Shown in pieces: positions 10,283-23,160 of a stretch of 64,000 nucleotides of DNA (position 1 is its first letter; every line of letters begins with the position of its first letter). Made by a program: the position numbers and the translations under genes. The DNA is from Petunia secreta (lineage: Eukaryota; Streptophyta; Magnoliopsida; Solanales; Solanaceae), in contig JARKIP010000011.1 of NCBI GenBank assembly GCA_029990175.1, positions 9,486,001 to 9,550,000 of the forward strand, written 5' to 3'. Under the pieces are notes generated by a model. That model searched no databases. It was not told the DNA's origin and worked only from the letters and a program-made list of their open reading frames with translations.

Positions 10283-12281
10283 TCTAAGGTTTAGTTTTTA
10301 GATTTTGTGATGCATATTAAGTACATGAATGAATAAGCAAAGTGTATTTGATAATTGATTGATGTGTATGCTGTTTGGGAATTGGAAAAATGGATGGACA
10401 GTGTCTGTTGTGGCAATTTGGTATCAAAGTACATATGATCTAGCACATTGTACAACACAACATGTTGATCTGGTTAGGCATGCCACTTACTGCTTAGGAC
10501 AGGTCTGTTTGAAGTTTAAATATTAATTGAAGAGTATATTAGTGAATTGATGTTGCAAAATTATCATCGTTATAGTACTAATAATTGTTCTTTCTTTCCT
10601 AGTATTTAAGTGGGTAAGTGTTGTCCGGCAAGCTCACTGGTATCCATTGAGCTTTGAACTGTGTACTGCCTGCCCATGGAAATTTATTGGCTATTAAAAG
10701 TTGCACTGGCTAAAAAATTATATTGGCTTTCCAATTAAAGGTTCGGAACAAGCTAGTTCTAGCTTTGTATTTCACAGTGAGTAGGAAAGACGGGTCAGCC
10801 ATGGCCTAGGCACTGAACTGAACTCGTGACTCTACATTTATTAGGTAAGAGAGGATGGAAATAGAGTTAGCAGCGGATTGATATTAGATTTGAAGTCCTG
10901 ACACTGCAACTAATAATACAGCTTTAATGGAAAGACCATCTGCTGATGGCATGGCTTGTAGTATACGGCACGCAAATACCTTAGTTCAGGGCTGCCAGCA
11001 CCAAAGCTCTGCCGGTGTATTAGCTACTTAGCTTCTGCTTCAGGCTTTTATCTTACTACTCAAACTAGGTTTGATACTTCTCTGCCTATTTATCTCACAT
11101 TAAGGTCAACGGACAGAAATTATTTATCCTGATTTATTTCTGAGTTCTGTTTTGAAAGATCTAAGATGTTTAGGAAAATTCATAATGTGGTTCCTCTGTT
11201 GATCAACTCTTACCAATCTAATAACTGCGAGGTATATGGGAATAAATTCATTAATTTAATGTTACCGTCGCCCAATAGGCTTATAAGCAAAACGAAAATG
11301 GAAATGAATGCGCATGTTTGTCTTTTGATCGACTCTTACCAGACTAGTCGCTAACAGCTTAGCAATAGTCCGAGTTTCTAACAGAAATTTACTGCTCCAT
11401 TAGACGCGTGGCAAAGCGTTTGTACCTTTTTAATGGAATCTGCTAAGGAACCACTTGACTATGATCTGAGAATATATTGCCCAGTTGTAATTGAAACTTC
11501 AAAGAGTGCTAAACTGATGGATAAATACGATCCATCAAATCGAGAAGATTGATGCAAATGGAGAAGAAAATAGTGGCCGTTTAGACGCTGTCAAGCAAGC
11601 TATTGATTCCCAACTTCACAATAGAAACTCGCAAACAATGCTACAAATTTTCTTTGCGCCAAAAACATCCCATGATTCTGTTGCTAAAATTTTACACTTT
11701 TCCTTCATACCAAAGTAATCGAAATTCTTTTACCTCCTATCCAGATTAAGGACGTCTCATTTCCCTTCTTCCTCTGTTTTTCCTTCTATCGATGCCAAAG
11801 GGCGTTGCAGATATCTTGGTAGGCAATGCTTCAAATTGAAAAGCAATCACATGTAACATTACAGCTAAATCTTTTACCGTCCAATCTATGTTGGTACTTT
11901 ATACTGATGGTAACTTCATCCTCTTCTCATACCAATAATCAATAGTAATATGTAAAAAATGATCACGGTACAACCAGAAAAGGTCCTGTTCCACTGATTA
12001 TCAATCATACTAATCAATTCGTAAAACTATCCACAAAGATCTCCATCTCTGAAAACTAAAGTTCTCCGAGGTGTACATTCTCTAATCCAATAGTTAGTGT
12101 ACATATACTAAAAAGAATCTCACACTCCATGTATACAATGGGGCCGATTGACGACAGCAAGAATGTCATGTACCTGGGAATAGAAACAGGAAAGTTTCCA
12201 TTTCGAGTTATGGGATAACTCCAATAGGGAAGAATGGAATAGCTGGCATAGCAAGATGAAACAGAATGATATCATTCTTGT
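10283..12281. other. Intergenic region between two convergent genes
   Basis: About 2 kb with no recognisable gene. Short open frames here lack family features. The segment 11166-11350 repeats a phrase (GATCAACTCTTACCA and GATCGACTCTTACCA), hinting at an old duplication. The high-coordinate end should contain the 3' UTR of the minus-strand HPGT-like gene, but no canonical signal was pinned down. Confidence 0.4.
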
Positions 12282-13857
12282 TCAAGCCAATGAGCACACC
12301 TTGTCTGGAAAACCAAGAGTTCTGAAATGTTAGCACACTAAATACAAAGGCCAACATTCAAAAAATTTAAAACACTTAGAAAGAGAAGATTATAGAGAAA
12401 AGAAGAGAAAATTTGGTCAATCAGTCCTTTCTTCTCATAAGATCCTTTTACTATCCCTATATGTTGAGCTAGTCATTGTTGAAGCTCCTTACTTTCTGCT
12501 TCGATGATCTTTTCTCTTTTCCCTCAATCATATGTAAGGTTTCCTCCACACTCCGGTCAACAGAAATATTGATCAAGAATACTCTCTAGGTTCACAGACC
12601 AAAAAACTTGACCTGGTCCTAAAAAAATCAGCACAAATAATACTAACTGTTTACCTTGTCCGGAGCTACAACATAGGCGGCTGTCATCTGTGTAAGTTGC
12701 CTGGAGACCCATCATCCATGATCCAATTGATGTATCTTCATGCGCATAACTCTTCAAGGATGCACTGCATAACAGAAAAATAGAAGACTTAAAAGCAGAC
12801 ACAAGACCCTACCAGAATGTCAGTTCTCTTCATTGCATTACATCAAAAACAGAGGAAGAAATCATACAAAAAAGAACAAAAAAAGGGGGAAAAATAAAAG
12901 AAAAAGAAAAAAAGAGGGTGAATGATATCAGATGATCCCTTCCACTATTTTTCAGAACGATCAGTAATTCTTGGTCTTAGCTAGGCCTTGTACAATTTTA
13001 GTCCTTAAAATTCCTCTTCCATGTCTCCTGTTACCTACCGCAAGTAATGTTAAATTTAAGGGTAGTTTCTCACTTTTCTTGTGCTGGTGGAACTATTGCC
13101 AATTTTTCCATCCAGATTCTAAAGTGATCCTTCAATTTTGTGTTTGTCAATCTGGCCTTTTAACTTGATTTATTCCTATCTTGGCCATATATCTTTCAGT
13201 TAACTCCACCTAATCACTACATAAAATTGTTGTATAAGGTGGGAGAAAATGCAATAGCTTCGAAGTTTTGGAGATAAGAGGCTCAAAATAGTATTTCTAA
13301 AGAGTAGTTTCTGAATATTGATAACACATAAAATGAGCTCCTTTTTTTGGTCAAAGTACTTGAAGACTTCCCATATTGGAAGATAGACATCTCCAGGATT
13401 GTAGGTGAAATGACAAATGTTTAGATTTAAGAAAAAACATACTAAGTATTTAACAATGTATTATGATCCGAAGTTAGAGGACATTGATGTTGGAGAAAGT
13501 GAGGTTTTCAATAACTGAGATTATATATTAACTTTCAAATGATCAAAAGCTTTCTCCAGAAAACCAAAGATTTTTCTACGACTTTCCTCCTATTTTTACC
13601 GGGCTGCCCTTTTTGTCCTCCTATTTTAACGGTCTCCGAAAACAGGTGTGTAGAAGGTTTAGGTGAAACCACATTGAGCAGTAAATGGCTTAGGTAAGAC
13701 AAAAGATTAGATCAAGGTCCTTCACTATAGTTTACACTTTACCCTTTTTACTAAAGAGTGGAAGCCACTTTTGGCCTTTTAAAGGTTTACAGGTAAGATA
13801 AGCTTAGATTCTGCATAAGGTTGTATTCTTATTTGCTTTAAGTTGCCCAAAAAAAAA

Positions 13858-13924
<67 letters not shown>

Positions 13925-16900
13925 ACGCACTGGATAGCTAAGTTGGTGCTAATTCTAAGTACAGCATATATGCTTCTCAAGTTTCTGAAAATATAGATGA
14001 TGAAGGTGGTTTTGTTTTGTGTACACTAACATACGAGCTTAATGCTTGCTTGCGAAGAAACTAGTATAAAGGGCTGGCTGGTTATTTGATTTCTTAAATA
14101 GTTTTACGGCACCCGCCTATTAAACTATTGCTAGAAGAAGATGAAAACGTAAAGATTTCCATATCTAAGATGGCAAAGAGGCAGGTTACCCAACGTATTC
14201 TTTGCAAATTTCTATCAAAAATGTCCAAAAAAGTGATCCTTACTGATTGTTGGGTAAAAGCAAACATCCTCTTGAACTTTTATTAATTGAACAATATTTT
14301 TATTCCTTTTTAATATGTATCAAAATGATAGAACCAATCAATTTGTGCAGGAAAGGATGCTAGAAATGTTCAGATCATTACTTATTCTTTTTTTTGATCG
14401 TTCAGATCATTACTTATTCTTTAAATTCTAATAATTGCAAAATGCAGAGGTCGGAAAAGGCTTAAGGCATCCTTAATAACCCCAACAAATAATGCAAACA
14501 CATGCATTGAAGGGTGTAGCTTAGTGGTCAATAAAGTGTGAGGAGAACCATAAGATCTCAGGTTCAAATCCTAATTGAGGCAAAAAGCACCAGCTGTCTA
14601 AGCCTTGTTGGGCAGAGTTACATTGTGCTGGTGGGAGGTACCAGGTACCCGGTGGAATAGCCAAGGAGTGGGCAAGCTGGCCAGGACACCATTGTCATAA
14701 AAAATAACAAAAATAAAAAAAAGCAAACAGAATGATGGATGGGACTAATTGGTTTTGCTATTGCAGGATGGGGAGAGGCAAACCCACATCACTCCTGCCC
14801 CAATGGAAAAATCAGACAATCAGTTGGCAGCTGGAACTAAAAATTCGAGTTCAGACAAAATCAAAGCAGCCTATATATGTCGAAGCATTACATAAAATGT
14901 GTAAATATACTACAGCTAACCTGTTTATGTTAATATACTGAGCCAAATTTTTTGAAAGCACCAGAACCGAACCAGCTGCATGTCGGAAGTACCTGAAAAG
15001 AAATACATGTCATTTAGAGTACAGAAGAGGAGTGATGGGGCGAAGAAATTCAGCAGTGTACATCGAGAACATGGACACTGGCCCCAAAGATCAGTTAAGA
15101 GTACCATTTGGAAAGACGAATCCAAGCATTCAAATAATGACCACACAAAAGAAAATACCCAAAAGCACAGCAAATGCACGATAACTCAGGAAAATGCATA
15201 TCGCGAAGTAACTGAAAAGAAACATGCATGCTGTCAATATTAGTGAATAACAATGTCAACACATTTCAATTGAGGAACTCTTCAACGAAATAATCTGACT
15301 GTAGGTCACGTATAATAAATTATTTTTTACGAGCAGCTCCCAGTTCCTAGATCTGCCACATCATAGTAAGAAAGATAGGTGGAGAGATAATGTTTACTTA
15401 TATCTGAAAAACCTTGTACATAGGCTTGATAACTATGTCCATGATACTTGAAGAACTAATACAATCAAAGTTAAACAAGTGAAAAGCATTACAATCAAAA
15501 CATCATATCTAATACTACTATGCACTATTTTAGTTGAGAGAGAAAAGAACTGGTTTATTCCCCATAAACAGATTAAAGTCATTTGGACCCTAAAAGAATA
15601 AGCTTTACCAAAGCCAGAGTACCATATACAGAAATAAGGAGGCATCACTTCCTTAGAACTCAGTCATACTTACGATTTCTCATCTCCGAATTTCCACCAT
15701 TCTGGCTCATACCATGCCCTTCCCCTGGAAAAGGGGGGAATAGGTGAAATATTAATGCTTAAGGTATTGTATACATGATCTTAAGCGGAGCTAAATTTGA
15801 ATAATAATCTTACTCTTCTGCAACTACTTCTCCAGATTTCATGCATCCAATGTAAGAACTATCTTGACCACGACGGTTTTGGAGGAGCTCAATCAACGCA
15901 TCTGATAGAATACAGTCAAATAAAGTTAAATAAAATGCCAAAAAGGCTCAGGGGCGATAAAACTTTATTCTAGAGGAAGGATGAGCGAAGATTTTACCGA
16001 GGTCAACATCAATGTTGTCATCAACTTTCACATAAAACTCTGCATCCCAACTTTGCACTGCTGAACTAAAGAAATGTTTTGCTTTCTTGGGCAACTCTTC
16101 CTGAGCTTCCTCATGACTTTCCTTTTACATAATTGAAAACATAGATAAGCAAAAGTAAGCTGCATAAGGAACAAGTTGACACAGTAAAAACTTTAGGGGT
16201 GGCATGCGGATTAAGCACTAATGGTCATTATTGCATACGACCTTTATTATTGACATGACAATTTTTCAATCAACATGTCTATGCAGCAACAATTTGGATA
16301 GAGCCGGAGTCAAATTGTGCCAAAAGAAGGATACAGATAGGTCATAGAAAAAGACTACAAACAAACTTACTAGAATCAAGAAATCTTTTGTCACTCGATT
16401 CTCCTCATCAATATTGCGGTCCAAGCTATCACCACGGTTGGGACTGCAAAGTTCAATTAATCCAGAGATGAATAAAGCCAAACTATAAAGGTCACATAAG
16501 CAGAAATGAATATTTCCAGTTTTCAGTGTGTAGAACAGACCTCCGACCAATTACAAACCGTACGGCCACTCCTTTTTCTTCAAGTTTTGACAAAGCATCA
16601 GCTGGAGGAAAAGAAAATACAACATGTATTAGATGCACCAGCAAAACCAGAATTATTAAAATAAGAAGTCTAACCAATGTGAAGGACGTGAGGCAGCTTA
16701 TTCAGAACTTGTACCAAGAAATTTTATACAATCTTCAATAAAAACAGAATTTACTTCTAACCAACATCAGAAAGCTGCCATATTTTGACCAATGGGTAAA
16801 AACTTCAAGAAGAGTAGAAAAGAAAATAGAATTAACGGCCAAACTATTATGACAAATTTGAACACAGAGTACAAGTTCACAAGTTCTGATCTGTTGTTTT

Positions 16901-18704
16901 ACCTTCAGGGTAGTAGGTTTCCAGTTACATTAATCCCTAAGAACTTGGCTCATAAATCATAATACATCAATGATAGCAGATCACCAAAAATATACATCAG
17001 GAGAAAGTAAAATTCGTGTTCCAAACGAAATGAGTAGACTGACCATTTCGCAACCAAGACCCTCTGATCACATTTCTCCTCAATCGACCTCCAAATCCCG
17101 TATAAATTCCTATAACAGCCAGAAGTTGTTTGCTCGAAGATGAACCACTTTGCTTCAACTGATTCTTGAGGTAACCTTGACTCTTAGCCACTGTTAATTC
17201 CATTTCAACTTCTACTATTCTCCTCTGCAGATCCCTAGAGATAATATGGGATATCTAAGTCAGCTCAAATGCAAATGTCTGCACATGCTTGTACATACAA
17301 TTATCTCAAGACAAAAGAACAAAGGAATCTTAAAGACATACTTGCATCCTAAAACCATTAACTTGTCTTCAACTGTCAGCATCTTTGGTCTCTGCCATAT
17401 GCATCCAATGCAATATTAGAAACAACGAACTGGGTTAAAGAACCAGCTAAAATAGTAATATAGTAATATGCTTTGAAGCTAAGATAAGTGTTGAAGCCAA
17501 CATCAGTACGGAAAACATTAGCATAAGCAATTTAAAAACAGCGGTCATAGCACCCAAGGTTATGGCCTCGGGTAATGAAGTGGGTTGAGAACCATGAGGT
17601 CTCATGTTTAAATCTCAGCGGAGTAAAAAATACTAGGTGATTTCTTCCCGTCTGTCCAAGCCTTGGTGGACAAAGTTACCCGGTACCTGTGCTGGTGGGA
17701 GGTAGCAGGTACCTCGTGGAATTAGTCGAAGTGTGCGCAAGCTAGGCCAGCCACCATGGTTTAAAAAAACAGCGGTCCTACTCTTGGCACTATCATACCT
17801 AAATATATAATCCAATCTTCAAACCACTGGTTATACCACTAGAATTTCATGAAGGCGTATGGAAAAACTTCTACCGTCTAGGAAACATTACATATTACTG
17901 GAGTTCATCCAATAGCCATTCTAAAAAATGATTCAAAACATAAATTGTTGTAATAATCCTATCATACAGATCAACAGGCTGCTGCTACCATTTGGATCCT
18001 TTCATGTTTTCCCTATACAGTGTAATTTATAGAGCATTTCCGGATTCAGCAACAATTAAGCATTCAAAATTTGGAGACTCAAATGACTAGTTCCTTGACT
18101 ACAATTTTTCAAAAGATATATTCCTTTATTTTTATAACCATGGTCTCCAAACAGCTTGTGCGCACCTCAACTAATTCCACCGGGTACTTGCTATCTTCAG
18201 CCAGCACAGATACCACATAACTTTATTCAAACAAGGTTTGATAGTTTCCTAACTATAAAATGATTGTGATCCACAGTGATTTTGATGTAGTTTCTAGAAA
18301 TGCAGACTTCATTTATTGACAATCAAGTAGACGATATCCGATATAGTGGAAGTTAGACGTTTTAGCATCGTAATCTAATCACAGAATAAAATAAAGCTAC
18401 TAGAGAAAAGAAGAACAAACCTGTTCTGAATTCTTCTTCAATAGACTAGCTAATAACATTCTGTTCTCTGCATCTTGCCACAGCCTAAAAACACAATAAT
18501 AATTCCAATTTATTAAAAGTTTAATCAATAAATAAATTCATTCATTCATTAACAAATAGTAAAATAAATGTACCTTCCGGCAACATATAACCAAGCGAAG
18601 CAGGAGATTAATGCCAAAACTAGAGAAGGTTTAGATGTTTGACTTGACTTTGATTTTGACCGCCTTTCTAATTTTGACGACGTCGTTGGCAATATGCTTT
18701 CCAT
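12282..18704 (-). CDS. Hydroxyproline O-galactosyltransferase, HPGT-like (GT31), 12 exons
   Basis: Twelve exons with GT-AG junctions join to a 345-residue protein: 18704-18574, 18484-18421, 17391-17342, 17234-17044, 16601-16541, 16443-16371, 16121-15998, 15901-15814, 15724-15674, 14992-14921, 12764-12655, 12304-12282. All phases agree and no stop interrupts. The product is a type II Golgi protein: a basic tail, one membrane anchor at about residues 27-43, a stem, then a GT31 galactosyltransferase domain from about residue 118. The DxD-like metal site is VKVDDN (residues 221-226); [15 protein letters not shown] and EDTSIGSWM are further conserved blocks. Plant HPGTs add the first galactose to hydroxyproline of arabinogalactan proteins. 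Length and C-terminus (DKVCSLA) fit HPGT1-type proteins. The start MESILP was chosen; an in-frame Met 14 codons upstream (18746) is possible. Confidence 0.93.
13863..13923. repeat. (GA)n microsatellite in HPGT-like intron 10
   Basis: About 30 uninterrupted GA units preceded by a short poly-A run. It lies in the 2.2-kb intron between exons 10 and 11. Confidence 0.98.
14369..14422 (+). repeat. Short direct duplication in HPGT-like intron 10
   Basis: TTCAGATCATTACTTATTCT occurs at 14369 and again at 14401, separated by a T-rich spacer. This is a local duplication with no obvious function. Confidence 0.85.
14509..14720 (+). mobile_element. TS-type SINE in HPGT-like intron 10
   Basis: The tRNA-related head reads GGTGTAGCTTAGTGGTCAAT (A box region) with a B box GGTTCAAATCC at 14561-14571. 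The body has the typical GCTGGTGGGAGGTACCAGGT block and GTGGAATAG, then a short A-rich tail. This is the tRNA-derived TS family known from Solanaceae. It is antisense to the host gene. Confidence 0.88.
17549..17768 (+). mobile_element. TS-type SINE in HPGT-like intron 2
   Basis: The blocks GAAGTGGGTTGAGAACCATG, CCAAGCCTTGGTGGACAAAG, GTGCTGGTGGGAGGTAGCAG and GTGGAATTAGTCGAAGTG occur in family order, ending in a poly-A tail. The B box is degraded (TGTTTAAATCTC). It is antisense to the host gene. Confidence 0.88.
18129..18240 (-). mobile_element. Truncated SINE 3' part in HPGT-like intron 2
   Basis: On the minus strand this matches the 3' half of the same SINE family: in plus orientation AACCATGGTCTCC, then AACTAATTCCACCGGGTAC, then CAGCCAGCACAG. 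The tRNA-like head is missing and the copy is diverged. It is in the opposite orientation to the neighbouring SINE. Confidence 0.75.
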
Positions 18705-19041
18705 TTCTGTACTGTGAGAAATGAATTGGCGAAGGTGCTTGATCAAATTGAGAGCATTTGTATTTTGAAGATTGACAAAATTCTAGAAGATTCGAAGAGT
18801 AAATATAGTAATTACTGTAAGATTATGGAGATCTCAAGGGCAAATCTACCTCGAATTGAAATTTTTATTGATTGATTTGAAACATATAAATGAGATTTTG
18901 GAGTTTTGTGGAGCAGAGCGGTTACTTCAATGGACAGGGAAGTAAAAGAGAGAGGGAAGTAAAAGAGAGGAGATTTGTGTTTCAGGTTCACTTAGGCACA
19001 TCTAATTTCATATTTCACTCACTTTGCCCCTTGATTATTTT
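18705..19041 (-). promoter_or_regulatory. 5' UTR and proximal promoter region of the HPGT-like gene
   Basis: Only about 340 bp separate the chosen start codon from the LINE insertion. The plus strand contains a tandem duplicate GGGAAGTAAAAGAGAG at about 18941-18975. No clear TATA box was assigned. Any more distal promoter has been pushed about 28 kb away by the nested insertions. Confidence 0.4.
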
Positions 19042-19767
19042 GGGAGGTACCGTGATTATGTTATTTGCATATGACATAGTGTTGATTGACAAGATTCATG
19101 CCTAAGTAAATGATAAACTTGAGGTTTGAAGACATACTTTAAAATCTAAAAGTTTGAGGCTGAGCAAAATTAAAATAGAGTATCTGAAGTGCAAGTTTAG
19201 AGACACATCTCATGAGTCAGATGCAGAAGTGAAGATAGATGATCAAGTCATCCCCAAGAGAGGAAGCTCTAAGTATCTTGGTTCAATCTTCTGAGGTAAT
19301 GCTGAAAAAAATGATAATGTCACACATCGTATAAGGGCAGGGTGGATGAAGTGGAGGCTTGCTTCCGGTGTCTTATGCGACAAGAAAGTGCCACCTAGAC
19401 TTAAAGGCAAGTTCTATAGAGTGGTCGTTAGACTAGCTATGTTATATGGGTAGAGTGTTCGCCAATCAAGAACACACACATTCAGAAAATGGGCGTAGTA
19501 AAGATGAAAATGCTAAGATGGATGCATGCCCATATTAGGATGGATAGGATAAGGAATGAGCTCATTCATGACAAGGTTGGAGTGGCCTCAGTGGTGGACA
19601 AGATGTGTAAAGCGAGGCTGTGATGGTTTAAACATATGAAGATGAGAAGTACAGATGCTCCAGTGAAGAGGTGCGAAAGGTTGGCAATGGTAGGTATACG
19701 GAAGGGTAGAGGTAGATCGAAGAAGAATTGGGCCAAGATGATTAGATAAGACATGACTCATCTCCAG
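19042..19767 (+). pseudogene. LINE reverse transcriptase C-terminal remnant
   Basis: The reading starts at a mutated catalytic box (LFAYDIVLID, where the family has FADD) and continues through [44 protein letters not shown] and the GIRKGRGRSKKNW motif, ending near MTHLQ. Stops occur after GSIF, after LYG and elsewhere. The loss of one catalytic Asp plus several stops makes it non-functional. The remainder of the ORF end lies at 26727 onward, behind the Athila-like insertion. Confidence 0.87.
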
Positions 19768-19772
19768 ATCAC

Positions 19773-21115
19773 TGTTGCTACCAAACGCACACGCAAGTAT
19801 ACGCGGTCGACAAGTAATAAAATGATAAGTAGAGTATCGTTCCCACGAGGACTATTCAGACTAATCACTTAATAAACAATTTCTAAAAACTATTCAGGGA
19901 TCTTTTTCTTCAATGGTGAGAGTTTTAGTAACTAAAGAACAGAAATTAAAATGGTAGAAGTGAATTCAAACAATGGAGCAAAATTTGGTTGTTATCAGTA
20001 ATAAGGAGACGGTCCAGGGTCAGAGTTACGAACAATCCAGTTGAGTTTTCCAATTGATTCCACTTCTTAAATCCCGGATTACTAACTAACAGAGTAAATA
20101 TACCCGTGAAAACCTTTCGATTCTTCACAGTCTATGCAAGCTACTCCAATCCCTATATGTCTATGGGTTGAATCACGTGCACACATTAACGAATTCTGCA
20201 ATTAGTTAAACTAGGCAAGCAGGTATATGTCTATCCTACTCACAAATTGGTTCCCCAATGCCCGGGTTCACAAACTAGTCCTATTCTTTCTTATTACGTA
20301 ATTAAATTCCCTCTTTCGAGTTCAATCTAAAAACCATAGATAATGCGTAATAATCGGGCCCTGATAATTACACAAGTGAAATCAAGAAAGAATAAGTAAC
20401 CCGTTATGGGATTCAATTAATGAAAATCAATCTTCAAACATCAACTTTCATGAAATACTCTAACCCTAGAACGATAGATTTAGCCACGCATACTCATAAT
20501 AACAACACAAGGATTTGATGAAATAATGAAATAATGATGTAATAGATTAATGGAAGGAAGAAAAACCCTTGTTCAAGATGTTATGAGCTCTCCAATTTGC
20601 TCCAAAGTCTGAACTCCCCTAAAAAACTAAGTAAAATAGTATTTAGGGTTTACAAAGGCCTGGTAATAAGTTAGACCTAAGCCTAGACGAAATAGGAAGT
20701 CAAAACTCGCTCCAGGGGCGCTATAACTGGCGCCCCGCGCCCCCGACCGCACTGGGACAAGCAGTGGCCGTCGAAACTTGGGCGCTTTTGGCCCGCGCCG
20801 CATGAGAAAACGCGCCAGGCAGTGGGGCGCATTGGGAGGCGCGCCACGTGCCTTATAGCGCCAGACAATTCTGCTCCTCTAGCTCCGCAGCTCGCGTCGC
20901 ATGTACCTTCGTATGTTCGATCCAATCCTCAATCAAAATCCAATATTTTCTTGCTCGATCACGCTCTTTAAAGCTCCAATTGCACTTCATAACAACCTAC
21001 ACACATACGACATAAAATTAGTGCAAAACCACATTCATAAACTATAAAACGGCAAATAACAAGCTCAAACATGCGGAAATATTAAGGAAACATTGGCATA
21101 AAATGCCAACCATCA
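19773..21115 (-). repeat. 3' LTR of the Athila-like element
   Basis: 1343 bp. In element orientation it starts TGATGGTTGGCATTTTATGC and ends GTTTGGTAGCAACA. It contains a GC-rich patch around 20690-20900 with several GGCGC motifs. It differs from its partner by scattered substitutions and a few small indels, one being about 10 bp near 20776. Confidence 0.92.
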
Positions 21116-21131
21116 CCACCCCACACTTGAA
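21116..21131 (-). other. Polypurine tract of the Athila-like element
   Basis: The minus strand reads TTCAAGTGTGGGGTGG immediately before the LTR start TGATGG. Similar stretches recur internally at about 22834-22850 and in a weaker form near 23013. Confidence 0.75.
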
Positions 21132-23160
21132 CCCTTGCTCGCCCTCGAGCAAGTCACAACTAACTTCCCAACCTAGGTAGAACAGGTCTGCCTACGACTA
21201 TGGTTGATACCGATCATTGAACAAACGCACACATGACTACTATGGGTCCACAAACATGCCAACAATTTAACAAACTCAAAAATATGAGAACAACCACCCC
21301 AAAATAGCTCAAATGCACAAACTCAACCCATTGTTCCCATGCTCCCACAAAATCACACCTATCTACTCAACCAAGAAGCCATCAACGTCACCTATTTCAT
21401 GCAAACCATGCGCCCTCACCCAAAATGAAGCAAGAGAGTGTCCCCCAAATATCACACACAATAATTGAATATCATGAATAGAACGGGGACAATAACATAA
21501 TTCACTCACTCTCATGAAAGTCTCACAAGTCACACACAATGTACCATAGGCTTGCCCGTAGTGTAGGACTCCACTAATGTAAGCTCACTCCAATCGGGAT
21601 TAACTAGGACTTTAAAAAGGTTGTAATATAGGCTAAGGGGCTGGTAGGATACATATGGGTAGTAGTGACTACCTCCCTAAGCACTTTAATACATCACAAT
21701 TAATTTAAGCACAATTCTTATCAAAGCCACCCAATCAACAACTTTCACACACACCTTCTCAACAACAAGTAGCAATTTGTTTCTTTTAAGCACACACTAG
21801 CAAGGACGGACATTCTTCTCTCTTTATTCCTTTTTTCCAATTGCTTTTCAACTTTGCTCATTTTTTTCTTTTTCTTTTCAACTCATTACTTTCCAAACCT
21901 TGCCAATGCTTTTCACTACTTCACAAATTATTTCACATATTCCCCTCATTGGTTCCACTCAAAAACCTCCCAATATTTCAACCACAACTCATAATAAACA
22001 ACATTATCAATTAAAATGCTTAAGGAGTAAAGGGCCAAAAGCGAACAATTTAGAACAAGTGGGTAGGTTTGGGGTGTGGGTACCAACAAAAAGGTTAAAG
22101 AAATCACAACAATCAAGTCCAATGTGTATATGTAAGGGTAGGCAAATCTAAAGAAGGACTGTATCATTTTCCGACTAGAGCAAACCTACGATTTCGCTTT
22201 GCACACACACGGGGCAAGTTCTAGACATTAATATGCAAAATAGAGCAAACAAGAATATGCCTCACACACACATTGCACATGATCCACACAAAAAGGCTCC
22301 ATCAACAACTCTCAATCAAGCATTTAAGGTGCAACTAGTGGAAAATTAAGCACTAATGCACAAAGGTTCACAAAAAGTCAAGCAAGTGGACTCAAGCATC
22401 TCAAGGGGGTCGTTCTATTTTTTCCTAGGCATGCATCACAATTTAAAACCCAAGGACACCACAAATAGCACATCAAACAAGTTCAAGTCCACCGGTATCA
22501 AACAAATCAAAGGCACCTAGCATTCTACCTATTTCCTTTCGTCTAGGGCCACCTATAACTAACTACTCTAATCCTTAAAAAATAAAAACTACCCGGTTCA
22601 AAGGCCCCCCCATGGAAAAGAACCGAGGCCATAAGAAAAACCACGGGGTGGATGACATGTACCACTAATAAAAACTAAAAGGAAATTTTTTTGGAATTTT
22701 TCATTGGTTTTCTAATTTTTTTCAATTTTTCCATATATTAAAGCAAGAAACAATTCAAAATAAAGTCAAGTGACAAAAGAAAATCCTACGGTACATGCAT
22801 CCCTAACCTCAAAAATAAATAAAGGGTAGTTCCCCACCCCACACTTAAACTAAGCAATATCCTCAGTGCTAAAAATAAGAAAGTGCAAGGTAAAGAAAAC
22901 TTCCCTGAAGACTCTAGTCCTTAGTGCTAGCATCCTCCAAGCTTCCATATAGTATGAGGTACTCAGACTTCCCCCAACAGGTCATCAATATTAGGCAAGG
23001 GTGAGGACACGCCACACTTAGACTCGACATTACATGAACCTGCAATCCAAAGAAAAACAAAAATTACGTGACACTATAAATAAAATAATACAAGTACAAA
23101 CTCGGGTTGCCTCCCGAGAAGCGCCTTAGTTAACGTCGTGGCACGACGACACTTTTTAGC
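21132..23160 (-). other. Untranslated 3' region of the Athila-like element
   Basis: About 2 kb without a credible ORF. It contains the Athila-type hairpin CTCGGGAGGCAACCCGAG (minus strand of 23101-23118), which in full Athila elements lies after pol. A second PPT-like tract lies at 22834-22850. The finding of post-pol sequence directly after the protease indicates that pol was deleted rather than moved. Confidence 0.65.

Noticed and set aside
11166..11354. Plus-strand 62-codon frame between the two host genes
   Set aside because: No family features and an internal short repeat; no promoter or splice context supports it.
14509..14720. A tRNA gene
   Set aside because: A and B box-like motifs are present, but there is no cloverleaf and the body and A tail are those of a SINE.
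20683..20925. GC-rich open frame of 80 codons, repeated at 26243-26530
   Set aside because: Both copies lie in the LTRs of the Athila-like element and differ by indels that change the frame.
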